Virus record (IMG/VR): IMGVR_UViG_3300038468_000223
Span: 41,512-105,511 of that record
From: a virus
DNA: 64,000 nt
Direction: 5' to 3' (one strand)
Shown here: positions 56,622 through 62,774 of the stretch, piece by piece
Layout of the letters: each line of letters starts with the position of its first letter
Position numbering within the stretch: the first letter of the stretch is position 1
Notes under the pieces: generated by a model
Database searches by the model: none
Seen by the model: only the letters and a program-made list of their open reading frames with translations
What the model was told of the DNA's origin: nothing
Program-made: the position numbers and the translations under genes

Positions 56622-56694
56622 GGACTCCTAGCTCAATCGGCAGAGCAACCGGCTTTTACCCGGGAGGTTGCGGGATCGTTGCCCGCGGGGTCCA
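56622..56694 (+). tRNA. tRNA-Lys(TTT)
   Basis: Acceptor GGACTCC/GGGGTCC, loop CTTTTAC. The T loop ATCGTTG is atypical. Confidence 0.8.
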
Positions 56695-56701
56695 CGCAGA
56701 T

Positions 56702-56774
56702 GGATCCGTGGCGCAGTTGGTAGCGCAGCCGGCTCTTACCCGGAAGGTTGAGGGTTCGACCCCCTCCGGATCCA
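56702..56774 (+). tRNA. tRNA-Lys(CTT)
   Basis: Acceptor GGATCCG/CGGATCC, loop CTCTTAC, T loop TTCGACC. Confidence 0.85.
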
Positions 56775-56778
56775 CTAT

Positions 56779-56849
56779 TCCGGCCTCGTTCAATGGCAGG
56801 ACGGCAGCTTCTGAAGCTGCTCATCGGGGTTCGATTCCCCGGGCCGGGA
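56779..56849 (+). tRNA. tRNA-Gln(CTG)
   Basis: Acceptor TCCGGCC/GGCCGGG, stem GCAGC/GCTGC, loop TTCTGAA. Confidence 0.85.
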
Positions 56850-56950
56850 CCAAGCACTTCGTTCGTTGACAACCTGACGGGACCTGGCGCGGCGTCGCGC
56901 CTCTCTCGAGATCCATCAGGCGCGCCGCCGTCGTGGCGGCGCGCGTTCGT
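56850..56950 (+). other. Spacer with perfect hairpin
   Basis: Contains arms GCGCGCCGCC and GGCGGCGCGC around GTCGT (56920-56944). Possible processing or termination structure; no tRNA seen. Confidence 0.5.
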
Positions 56951-57022
56951 TCCGGGGTAGCACAATGGTCGTGCGTGCGTCTGTTCAACGCGAAGATGGG
57001 GGTTCGATTCCCTCCTCCGGAG
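56951..57022 (+). tRNA. tRNA-Asn(GTT)
   Basis: Acceptor TCCGGGG/CTCCGGA, stem TGCGT/ACGCG, loop CTGTTCA. Confidence 0.85.
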
Positions 57023-57025
57023 CTT

Positions 57026-57097
57026 GGTGACGAAGCTCAATGGCCGAGCAAGGGCCTGTTAGACCCGAGGAAGAAGGTCCGATTCCTTCCGTCACCG
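57026..57097 (+). tRNA. tRNA-Asn-like(GTT), weak anticodon stem
   Basis: Acceptor GGTGACG/CGTCACC and T arm GAAGG/CCTTC are good. Anticodon stem AGGGC/ACCCG has only three pairs, with a C-A mismatch at 31-39; loop CTGTTAG. Confidence 0.65.
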
Positions 57098-57102
57098 CTC
57101 TC

Positions 57103-57171
57103 GCCGACGACCCCATGGCGGGACCTCGCCTCGTAAGCGGGACCGATCGCGTTCGATTCGCGACGTCGGCT
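57103..57171 (+). tRNA. tRNA-Thr(CGT)
   Basis: Acceptor GCCGACG/CGTCGGC, stem CTCGC/GCGGG, loop CTCGTAA, T arm TCGCG/CGCGA. Confidence 0.8.
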
Positions 57172-57181
57172 CTCAGTAAAT

Positions 57182-57254
57182 GTCCTCGTCTTCTAGTGGT
57201 CCAGGACGCTAGGTTTTCACCCTGGCAACGCGGGTTCGATTCCCGCCGAGGACA
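57182..57254 (+). tRNA. tRNA-Glu(TTC)
   Basis: Acceptor GTCCTCG/CGAGGAC, stem CTAGG/CCTGG, loop TTTTCAC. Confidence 0.85.
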
Positions 57255-57262
57255 CTCATCAT

Positions 57263-57335
57263 GCCCCCATCGACTTCTGGTGAGGTCGTCGGCCTCTCAA
57301 GCCGACCAGGCTCGGTTCGATTCCGACTGGGGGTA
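57263..57335 (+). tRNA. tRNA-Glu(CTC)
   Basis: Acceptor GCCCCCA/TGGGGGT, stem TCGGC/GCCGA, loop CTCTCAA. Confidence 0.85.
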
Positions 57336-57347
57336 CTGTCAGTAAAC

Positions 57348-57420
57348 GCATGGAGAGCAAGTCTGGTGATTGCGGTTGGCTGAAAACCGACAGAACTCGG
57401 TTCGATCCCGAGTCCATGCA
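57348..57420 (+). tRNA. tRNA-Phe(GAA)
   Basis: Acceptor GCATGGA/TCCATGC, stem GTTGG/CCGAC, loop CTGAAAA. Confidence 0.85.
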
Positions 57421-57483
57421 CCGTCTGGATCGAGACGCTTGCGACTCGTGCAACTCTTTCGAGAGTTGCTCTAGACGATCCTA

Positions 57484-57556
57484 CGGGGTGTAGCCCAGTG
57501 GAAAGGCGCCTGCTTCGGGAGCAGGAGATGCGCGAGTTCGATTCTCGCCGCCCCGA
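57484..57556 (+). tRNA. tRNA-Pro(CGG)
   Basis: Acceptor CGGGGTG/CGCCCCG, loop TTCGGGA; CCA is encoded. The preceding spacer has a hairpin GCAACTCT-TTCG-AGAGTTGC. Confidence 0.85.
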
Positions 57557-57563
57557 CCAAAAA

Positions 57564-57635
57564 CAGCGTGTAGCGCAACGGTAGCGCGCTTCGTTGGGGA
57601 CGAAGAGGCAGCGGGTTCGATTCCCGCCACGCTGA
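57564..57635 (+). tRNA. tRNA-Pro(GGG)
   Basis: Acceptor CAGCGTG/CACGCTG, stem CTTCG/CGAAG, loop TTGGGGA. Confidence 0.85.
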
Positions 57636-57727
57636 CTGACGTGTTCGGCCGAGGAGATCCTACACGCTGGCGCAAGCCATCCTCTTTGGAATGAGACCTC
57701 GCGGTCTCCTCACTCGAACGCGTTTCT

Positions 57728-57800
57728 CGGGGAGTAGCACAGATGGAAGTGCACGAGCTTTGGGTGCTCGTCGTCGCGGGTTCGAATCCCGTCTCCCCGA
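57728..57800 (+). tRNA. tRNA-Pro(TGG)
   Basis: Acceptor CGGGGAG/CTCCCCG, stem CGAGC/GCTCG, loop TTTGGGT. Confidence 0.85.
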
Positions 57801-57807
57801 CCAGGCG

Positions 57808-57861
57808 TGGTGCGCCAATCCGGATCGGCCTACTCGGACGCGAGTAGGTTGGTGGCGCACC
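57808..57861 (+). ncRNA. Long hairpin between tRNA genes
   Basis: Outer stem GGTGCGCCA / TGGCGCACC and inner stem CCTACTC / GAGTAGG, about 54 nt, with no tRNA features. Processing element or small RNA; function unknown. Confidence 0.4.
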
Positions 57862-57875
57862 ATGCCTCCGTACAT

Positions 57876-57943
57876 GGTGAACGAAGGTATCTGGTGATGC
57901 CGGCAGGTCGTGACCTTAGGCGGGTTCGATCCCCGTCGTTCAC
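57876..57943 (+). tRNA. tRNA-His-like(GTG), short anticodon arm
   Basis: G(-1)-C73 pair, acceptor GTGAACG/CGTTCAC, normal D and T arms. The anticodon arm plus variable region is about 5 nt too short (CAGGTCGTGACCTTAG). Degenerate, or a sequence deletion. Confidence 0.55.
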
Positions 57944-58056
57944 CCTGGGTAGCTGCGAACCCGATGAGAGACCGAACGCCGAAGTTGCCTGATCAGCCCT
58001 TCGCTCGGGGCGACCCTCGGTTGCGACCTCGCAAGTAGCAGCGCCCTCCCCTCTTC
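57944..58056 (+). other. Spacer without recognised gene
   Basis: About 110 nt with no TTCGA-type T loop and no credible reading frame. Confidence 0.4.
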
Positions 58057-58132
58057 CTCCGGGTCCGGGTGGACTGTTCCCGGCTCGCGTCTCCTAAGCG
58101 CGCTGCGAAGGGTTCGATTCCCTTCCCGGAGA
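58057..58132 (+). tRNA. tRNA-Arg(CCT)
   Basis: Acceptor CTCCGGG/CCCGGAG, D stem CGGG/CCCG, stem CGCGT/GCGCG, loop CTCCTAA. Confidence 0.8.
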
Positions 58133-58140
58133 CTTCAACT

Positions 58141-58212
58141 GCCTCGTGATGCGACCGGTGTCGCAGTTCCGCTGTCTACGGAGTGAGACGGGTTCGATTC
58201 CCGTACGAGGCG
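58141..58212 (+). tRNA. tRNA-Asp(GTC)
   Basis: Acceptor GCCTCGT/ACGAGGC, stem TTCCG/CGGAG, loop CTGTCTA; CCA encoded. Confidence 0.85.
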
Positions 58213-58216
58213 CCAC

Positions 58217-58284
58217 AGGTCCGCGCACTGGGTGCAACACGGTTTCCAAGTCCGTGGAAGAGGGTTCGAATCCTTCCGGATCTG
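58217..58284 (+). tRNA. tRNA-Trp-like(CCA), 9-nt loop and short D arm
   Basis: Acceptor AGGTCCG/CGGATCT. The D arm is only GCAC-TGG-GTGC. Stem CACGG/CCGTG encloses TTTCCAAGT; CCA (Trp) is centred, TCC (Gly) is the alternative. Confidence 0.6.
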
Positions 58285-58285
58285 C

Positions 58286-58356
58286 GGGGGCGTCGTCCAA
58301 CGGGAGGACTGCTGCCTTGCAAGCAGCAAATGCCAGTTCGATTCTGGCCGTCTCCA
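58286..58356 (+). tRNA. tRNA-Ala(TGC)
   Basis: Acceptor GGGGGCG/CGTCTCC, stem GCTGC/GCAGC, loop CTTGCAA; CCA encoded. Confidence 0.85.
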
Positions 58357-58362
58357 CCATCT

Positions 58363-58433
58363 GCCGGCTTCTTCTGGCGAGGCGTCGTCCTTGGTATGGA
58401 CGCACGAGGCGAATTCAACTCTCGCAGCCGGCT
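58363..58433 (+). tRNA. tRNA-Thr(GGT)
   Basis: Acceptor GCCGGCT/AGCCGGC, stem CGTCC/GGACG, loop TTGGTAT; weak D arm. Confidence 0.75.
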
Positions 58434-58438
58434 CCAGT

Positions 58439-58507
58439 GCCAGTTTTGTCTTGGAGACGAGGCGGTTTTGTACCTCGTCTGAGCGCGTTCGACTCGCGCA
58501 CTTGGCT
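58439..58507 (+). tRNA. tRNA-like, enlarged anticodon loop, identity uncertain
   Basis: T arm GCGCG-TTCGACT-CGCGC is perfect. D arm GTCT-TGG-AGAC. Stem GAGG/CCTC then a C-A mismatch leaves an 8-nt loop GGTTTTGT (10 nt if the mismatch is open). TTG or TTT possible. Confidence 0.5.
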
Positions 58508-58511
58508 CCAC

Positions 58512-58581
58512 GCGAGCATGGTGTATTGGTGCATGCAGGTCTTCAAACCTTGCGGTGCCCGTTCGAATCGGGTTGCTCGCT
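58512..58581 (+). tRNA. tRNA-like with anticodon UCA (opal) or CAA
   Basis: Acceptor GCGAGCA/TGCTCGC, T arm GCCCG-TTCGAAT-CGGGT. Stem GCAGG/CTTGC encloses TCTTCAAAC, 9 nt. The centred 7-nt loop is CTTCAAA, anticodon TCA, with a T-C mismatch at 31-39. Confidence 0.55.
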
Positions 58582-58608
58582 CCAGAGTTCGATATTATCG
58601 TTCGCTCC

Positions 58609-59097
58609 ATGGGCTACGATGACAAAGAAAAACAACGTGCATATCAGTTGGCCTGGCTGCAAAGACGCCGTCTGAAGTGGCTAGAACAAAACGGCCCGTG
58701 CACTGTGTGCGGTTCGACAAAGGATCTTGAAGTAGATCACATCAACCCCAATACGAAGGTCGATCATAAGGTATGGGGCTGGTCCGAGAAACGACGTTCA
58801 AAGGAGTTGGCTAAATGCCAAGTTCTTTGTGCCGAATGCCACCAGAAAAAGACGTCGGCCCATGCACGTAGTCTGGTGCGACACGGGACATCTACTATGT
58901 ACGACAGAATCGGTTGTAGATGCTTCAAATGTCGAGCGTACAAATCGGCGGTGAACAAACGACGATACGAGCCCGAACCATCCGGTGATGGGCGCGGTCT
59001 GCAAAACCGCGAGCGATCGGTTCGACACCGATCGGGCTCTCCAGCTCGAGGTCTTCTTGAGCAACTGCGGAGGACGTCCGCCGGGAAGGCTGCGTAA
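58609..59097 (+). CDS. HNH endonuclease inside the tRNA array
   Basis: 162 residues. HNH signature in order: CTVCGSTKDLEVDHINPNTK (Cys pair, D-H), then ECHQKKTSAHARSLVRHG and a second Cys pair (CRCFKC). It resembles small homing-type HNH nucleases. Clearly lower GC than the surroundings, indicating recent transfer. The frame runs through the downstream tRNA-Cys gene, so the last ~40 residues are encoded by tRNA sequence and may not be functional. A TATTAT box lies 10 nt before ATG. Confidence 0.7.
   Translation: MGYDDKEKQRAYQLAWLQRRRLKWLEQNGPCTVCGSTKDLEVDHINPNTKVDHKVWGWSEKRRSKELAKCQVLCAECHQKKTSAHARSLVRHGTSTMYDRIGCRCFKCRAYKSAVNKRRYEPEPSGDGRGLQNRERSVRHRSGSPARGLLEQLRRTSAGKAA
58969..59040 (+). 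tRNA. tRNA-Cys(GCA)
   Basis: Acceptor GAGCCCG/CGGGCTC, D stem CCAT/ATGG, stem GCGGT/ACCGC, loop CTGCAAA; CCA encoded. Overlaps the 3' end of the HNH gene. Confidence 0.85.
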
Positions 59098-59119
59098 CCC
59101 CGTTACTGCGTGCAGCGCC

Positions 59120-59194
59120 CAGCGTCTCGGGTGAGCGGAGACGCTGATCGAAGCAAGGCCGGGCTTCGGAAGGTTCGATCCCTTCCTCGATCAT
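59120..59194 (+). other. tRNA-like fragment
   Basis: A hairpin AGCGTCTC/GAGACGCT, then TGATCGA ... GAAGG-TTCGATC-CCTTC ... TCGATCA: a T arm and acceptor-like ends without a full D or anticodon arm. Possibly a decayed tRNA. Confidence 0.4.
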
Positions 59195-59196
59195 CT

Positions 59197-59264
59197 GCCC
59201 CCGCTAGTGGATGGGTGGCGGTCCTCTAAACCGCACAACGCAGGTTCGACTCCTGCCGGGGGCG
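59197..59264 (+). tRNA. tRNA-Arg(TCT)
   Basis: Acceptor GCCCCCG/CGGGGGC, stem GCGGT/ACCGC, loop CCTCTAA (C at position 33). D arm unusually short. Confidence 0.7.
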
Positions 59265-59346
59265 CCGAGTTGACAGGAGGTCTGTCAGCTCACAGCGGGT
59301 GTCGAGAAGTTGACCGGCTGCTGGAGCCGTACCCGCACCAGCACTC

Positions 59347-59418
59347 TTCTCTGTCCGGGCGGACTCCCGGCGCGAGCCTCCGAAGCTCGCCGTTGCGGTT
59401 CGACTCCGCACAGAGAGA
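59347..59418 (+). tRNA. tRNA-Arg(CCG)
   Basis: Acceptor TTCTCTG/CAGAGAG, D stem CGGG/CCCG, stem CGAGC/GCTCG, loop CTCCGAA. Confidence 0.8.
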
Positions 59419-59424
59419 CTTCTT

Positions 59425-59494
59425 CTCCCCACCAGCGGACCTGGCGCCGAGGCTACGAACCTTGGTTGCGGTGGTTCAACTCCATCTGGGGAGA
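59425..59494 (+). tRNA. tRNA-Arg(ACG)
   Basis: Acceptor CTCCCCA/TGGGGAG, stem CGAGG/CCTTG, loop CTACGAA. Confidence 0.8.
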
Positions 59495-59496
59495 CC

Positions 59497-59568
59497 GCGG
59501 GAAGGGTCGTCCTAGCTCCCAACGAAGGCTCATAACCTTCGCCAGGCCGGTGCAACACGGCTCCCGCA
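59497..59568 (+). tRNA. tRNA-Met-like(CAT)
   Basis: Acceptor GCGGGAA/CTCCCGC with one mismatch, stem GAAGG/CCTTC, loop CTCATAA. The T loop (TGCAACA) is atypical. Confidence 0.65.
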
Positions 59569-59570
59569 AC

Positions 59571-59628
59571 GCACGTGTGGCGAAAGGCATACGCAGACGG
59601 TCTCAAAAACCGTTGCCGAAAGGCGCTC
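59571..59628 (+). pseudogene. 5' part of a tRNA-Leu(CAA)
   Basis: Acceptor-like GCACGTG, D region, stem ACGGT/ACCGT with loop CTCAAAA-type and a variable-arm hairpin (GCC-GAAA-GGC). No own T arm or 3' acceptor: tRNA-Val begins immediately. Confidence 0.5.
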
Positions 59629-59700
59629 GCGCGGCTCGCCGTCTGGTGACGGCACCGGCGTGACACGCCGGCGAGGCGGGTTCGATCCCCGCGCTGCGCA
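59629..59700 (+). tRNA. tRNA-Val(GAC)
   Basis: Acceptor GCGCGGC/GCTGCGC, D stem GCCG/CGGC, stem CCGGC/GCCGG, loop GTGACAC. Confidence 0.8.
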
Positions 59701-59757
59701 CCGGGGGCTCGAAGACAGTAAGTCCTTTTCGGCATCCTCTTCGCGTCCCCCGACCAC

Positions 59758-59828
59758 GAAGCGGTAAGGGCTGGTCGCCCTACGGCGTCTGATAAGCGCC
59801 GCGCTCAGGTTCGATTCCTGCCGCTTCG
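59758..59828 (+). tRNA. tRNA-Ile(GAT)
   Basis: Acceptor GAAGCGG/CCGCTTC, D stem AGGG/CCCT, stem GGCGT/GCGCC, loop CTGATAA. Confidence 0.8.
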
Positions 59829-59857
59829 ACCCCATCCATGCTACGAAAGCGAAGACC

Positions 59858-60379
59858 ATGAACTGCCTCGTCCTCCTGCCGTGGATGGCCCCTCACCGCT
59901 CGATCGACTGGACCGAGGCGGTGACGCTCGTCTTCCTCGGCAAGGCGGACGTGCTCGAGGAGTACGAGGCGACCGTCAGCTCGCCGTCGACGACGATCCG
60001 ACTCCCCGCGGTCCTGCAACTGAAGAAGCACGTCGTCCGCAACAAGAAGGACGTGAAGTTCTCGCGCGCGAACGTCTACCAGCGCGACGACCACCGCTGC
60101 CAGTACTGTGGGACGCGCAAGCCGGTCTCGGGGCTCAACTACGACCACGTCCTGCCGCGCTCGCGCGGCGGCAAGACGACGTGGGAGAACATCGCCACCT
60201 CGTGCGTCGCGTGCAACCTGAAGAAGGACAACCGCACGCCGGAGGAGGCGGGGATGAGGCTCCTGCGCAAGCCGACCAAGCCCCGGTCCCTGCCGCTCGT
60301 GAGCGTCTTCGCGCTCCCGAAGCACGTGCCCGAGCAGTGGCTCCCGTACTTGAACGCGACCACGGAGGCTGTCGGATGA
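59858..60379 (+). CDS. HNH endonuclease, second copy
   Basis: 173 residues. VYQRDDHRCQYCGTRKPVSG, LNYDHVLPRSRGG and NIATSCVACNLKKDNRTPEE form the classical HNH fold with two C-x-x-C pairs. High GC like the phage, unlike the HNH at 58609, and similar in layout to common bacterial HNH proteins. It interrupts the tRNA array between Ile and Ser tRNAs. The N-terminal 60 residues lack a known domain. Confidence 0.8.
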   Translation: MNCLVLLPWMAPHRSIDWTEAVTLVFLGKADVLEEYEATVSSPSTTIRLPAVLQLKKHVVRNKKDVKFSRANVYQRDDHRCQYCGTRKPVSGLNYDHVLPRSRGGKTTWENIATSCVACNLKKDNRTPEEAGMRLLRKPTKPRSLPLVSVFALPKHVPEQWLPYLNATTEAVG

Positions 60380-60570
60380 CGAAAATCCTGTCCCGAACGT
60401 CATTTCGCCTCTCGAAGTACGCCATCATCGGCGTCGACCCCTCCGTCGCCGCCCCCGACACCACCCACACGTGGACCCTCGTCGTTCTTGGCCGATCGCG
60501 AGAGGTCGCCGCGAGCAACGACCGCGAAGCGATCGAAGCCGCATGGCGCTTGATGAATGTCGGAGAGTGA
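60376..60570 (+). CDS. Small hypothetical protein
   Basis: 64 residues, coupled by ATGA to the HNH gene. Contains KYAIIGVDPSVAAPDTTHTW and a C-terminal helix. Its last 9 nt overlap the acceptor of the following tRNA-Ser. Confidence 0.45.
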   Translation: MTKILSRTSFRLSKYAIIGVDPSVAAPDTTHTWTLVVLGRSREVAASNDREAIEAAWRLMNVGE

Positions 60571-60643
60571 ACCGCGCGGGCGGACCTGCTTGGAACGCAG
60601 CGTGGCGCCGCAAGGCGCTCCGGATCGAGACCGGCTCTCTCCT
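60562..60643 (+). tRNA. tRNA-Ser(GGA)
   Basis: Class II with variable arm GCGCC-GCAA-GGCGC. Loop TTGGAAC, acceptor GGAGAG/CTCTCC. Confidence 0.75.
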
Positions 60644-60655
60644 CTCGCTTGACTT

Positions 60656-60742
60656 GGAGGGTTGGCCGAGCGGCAAGGCTCCGGCGTTGAATACCGGTGA
60701 CGACGCGCGAGCGTCGCGGGGGTTCGATCCACCCACCCTCCT
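60656..60742 (+). tRNA. tRNA-Ser(TGA)
   Basis: Acceptor GGAGGGT/ACCCTCC, loop GTTGAAT with a C-A mismatch at 31-39, long variable arm (GACG...CGTC). Confidence 0.8.
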
Positions 60743-60749
60743 CTCTCTT

Positions 60750-60835
60750 GGAAGACGAACCGGTCAGGCGACCGGACCTGTTTCGAAAACAGAGTGCGCC
60801 CGCAAGGGCGCGGGGATCGAGACCTCCGTCTTCCT
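60750..60835 (+). tRNA. tRNA-Ser(CGA)
   Basis: Acceptor GGAAGAC/GTCTTCC, D stem CCGG/CCGG, loop TTCGAAA, variable arm GCGCCC/GGGCGC. Confidence 0.8.
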
Positions 60836-60840
60836 CCCGT

Positions 60841-60924
60841 GGAAGCTGAACTCGCGATGGAGCGAGGCCTCCCTGCTAAGGAGTGCGCGGGTAACACCGT
60901 GCGGATCGTGACCGCCAGCTTCCT
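60841..60924 (+). tRNA. tRNA-Ser(GCT)
   Basis: Acceptor GGAAGCT/AGCTTCC, stem CTCC/GGAG, loop CTGCTAA, long variable arm. Confidence 0.8.
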
Positions 60925-60928
60925 CTAC

Positions 60929-61001
60929 GCCGGGGTAGTTCAGTCGGCAGAACGCGAGCCTTTGAAGCTCGATGTCGCCGGTTCGAGTCCGGCACCCGGT
61001 A
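60929..61001 (+). tRNA. tRNA-Gln(TTG)
   Basis: Acceptor GCCGGG/CCCGGT, D stem GTTC/GAAC, stem CGAGC/GCTCG, loop CTTTGAA. Last gene of the array. Confidence 0.8.
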
Positions 61002-61002
61002 C

Positions 61003-61257
61003 CTAGACGCGGCGCAGGTGGCTCGCGCGATGAGATCTCGGAGTGCGCGGCTTCTTGCGAGCCACAGCGTCCTTCTCCTCCTCGACGTACGCCGCCTTGT
61101 CGAGCACCGACGCGATGGTCGTGAGGCTGTCCCTGATCGTCTGGATCGACGGCCCGTCGTCCGGGATGCGCAGCCACTTGAGGAACTTCTTCGACATGTG
61201 GACGTCGAAGGTGTCCTCGGACGAGCTGGTGATGCTGAACAAGATCTCGTCGGCCAT
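61003..61257 (-). CDS. Small hypothetical protein
   Basis: 84 residues (MADEILFSITSSSEDTFDVH...). Alpha/beta N-terminal half, basic tail (ARKKPRTPRSHRASHLRRV). No clear Shine-Dalgarno sequence. It converges on the tRNA array. Confidence 0.5.
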   Translation of the reverse strand: MADEILFSITSSSEDTFDVHMSKKFLKWLRIPDDGPSIQTIRDSLTTIASVLDKAAYVEEEKDAVARKKPRTPRSHRASHLRRV

Positions 61258-61333
61258 GGGGGCGAAACGTAACCAGCGTCGAACGCCGAGCAAGCGCTGA
61301 ACGACGAGGGGCACAGGTGGCGGCGGGGCTCGG

Positions 61334-61648
61334 CTAGGAGGGGACGTCTGCCGGTCGGTACCCGGCCGCGATGAGGGCGTCGATGCGGGCCCACATTTTC
61401 TGGAGCGCCTCGTTCTCCGTGGTTCCGGTTGTCTCGATCTTTTCCTTCGTGCCGTTTGGGCTAAAGCCGTACGTGAACACTCTCGGAGGTTCGTCCTGCC
61501 CGGACCACGAAGTGGTCGCGTACCACCCGCGGTACTTGTACCCCCCGAACAGGCCCGGGAGCGGATCCTTCGACCAGCGGTAAAATTCGAGCGTGATCCA
61601 TACGAGCGCGATCCCGGCACCCACCCTGACCAGCGTCTTGGGGTTCAT
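61334..61648 (-). CDS. Membrane protein with recurring module
   Basis: 104 residues. N-terminal membrane segment (LVRVGAGIALVWITLEFY), then the module YKYRGWYATTSWSG ... EALQKMWARIDALIAAG. ATGA overlap with the upstream membrane gene. Probably a virion protein like its relatives at 36593 and 47929. Confidence 0.6.
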   Translation of the reverse strand: MNPKTLVRVGAGIALVWITLEFYRWSKDPLPGLFGGYKYRGWYATTSWSGQDEPPRVFTYGFSPNGTKEKIETTGTTENEALQKMWARIDALIAAGYRPADVPS

Positions 61649-62373
61649 GCCGCCCTCGCGAGGATCTTGTCGATGTGGTTCTTGGCGCCGACGACGGCGC
61701 GCTCGCGCGTCCTGTCGCAGATGGCCGTGGCCGCCGGCCGGAAGCGCGAGAGGCGCAGGACCCCGCCGTAGTCGGCGCAGAACCCGCCGTCGGTCTGGTG
61801 GACGTGGATGGGGACCCCGCGGTGGGTGACCGTGGAGTCGTACTTGACCGGGTTCGTGACCTCGTACGCCGGCCGGGCGTAGGCCGAGCGCGGCCTGGTC
61901 ATGAGCCAGACGAGCCCGACGATCGCCGTTGCCGCGGCCACCGCGAGCAGGAGCGTCCCGCCGCCGCCGGCGCTCGCCGGCGGCGCGGGCTCCGGAGGGG
62001 GCTGCGCGGGGCCGGCGGGGCTGTACCAGACCGCCAGCGGCCCGTACATGAGCGTCCCGTCGTAGTCGGGCAGCGTGGCCGGCTTGGCGTCCTTCCAGTT
62101 GGCGATGACCTTCAGGGCGATCGGCGGCGTCGGCGCGTTCTGGAGGGTCCCCAGCTTCGCCGCGAGCCCGGCGACCGCGGTCGCCATCTCGGGCGGCGGC
62201 GCGCCGGTGCTCACGACCTGCCAGCCACGCTGCTCGAGGTAGGCCTGCACCCACACGTCGTTGGTCTTGACCCCTCCCACCTCGCCCGGCGCGACGAGCG
62301 CGAAGAGGTAGCGGCCGCCGGGCGTGAGCGCGCGCGAGGCGAGGGGGGACCAGTAGGGTTCGAGGCTTGCCAT
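61645..62373 (-). CDS. Membrane protein with recurring C-terminal module
   Basis: 242 residues. N-terminal soluble domain (GRYLFALVAPGEVGGVKTND), Pro/Ala linker, membrane segment (TLLLAVAAATAIVGLVWLM), then a C-terminal module with HRGVPIHVHQTDGGFCADYG and ERAVVGAKNHIDKILARA. The final helix matches the I-D-K-I-L-A end of the module at 36593. Confidence 0.6.
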   Translation of the reverse strand: MASLEPYWSPLASRALTPGGRYLFALVAPGEVGGVKTNDVWVQAYLEQRGWQVVSTGAPPPEMATAVAGLAAKLGTLQNAPTPPIALKVIANWKDAKPATLPDYDGTLMYGPLAVWYSPAGPAQPPPEPAPPASAGGGGTLLLAVAAATAIVGLVWLMTRPRSAYARPAYEVTNPVKYDSTVTHRGVPIHVHQTDGGFCADYGGVLRLSRFRPAATAICDRTRERAVVGAKNHIDKILARAA

Positions 62374-62387
62374 GTAGCAAGCCTACA

Positions 62388-62774
62388 TCAGTGCTTTGAG
62401 CAAATCCAACCCGCAGCGGTTTGGCGCCATCCTCGATAGATCGCCAGCTCCGAATTGAACTCGCCGTGTTTGGGCGGAAGTCGTTCGGTGTGTTTGCACT
62501 GAGCGCAAACGATCTCGTCGTCGATGCCGCGGAGACGGCGGTTCTGCACGAACAGCTCCGTGCACCGCGCCTGCGTGTGGGTCAGGTTCTCGAGCGCGGC
62601 CGCCTCACCGTTGAGCGCGACGCGCAGCGCGCGCTTGATGGCGTCGAGCTGGTCGAGGACCTCGATCTGGCGCGCGTGCGCCTCGGACAAGGCCTTCTCG
62701 AGCCGCTCGCGCGCGGTGGCGGCGACGGCGAGGGCCTCCTCGAGCCGCGAGACGTGGCCGCCGACCTCGTTCAC
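62388..62774 (-). CDS. Coiled-coil protein with zinc-ribbon end
   Basis: 128 residues, GTG start overlapping the deaminase stop (GTGA). About 80 residues of coiled coil (LEEALAVAATARERLEKALS), then CAQC near residue 90 and a further Cys (GWICSKH). Unknown function. Confidence 0.5.
   Translation of the reverse strand: MNEVGGHVSRLEEALAVAATARERLEKALSEAHARQIEVLDQLDAIKRALRVALNGEAAALENLTHTQARCTELFVQNRRLRGIDDEIVCAQCKHTERLPPKHGEFNSELAIYRGWRQTAAGWICSKH

Noticed and set aside
57650-57710. Possible extra tRNA with GAGGAGA/TCTCCTC ends
   Set aside because: The interior is about 12 nt too short and there is no TTCGA-type T loop; it is only an inverted repeat.
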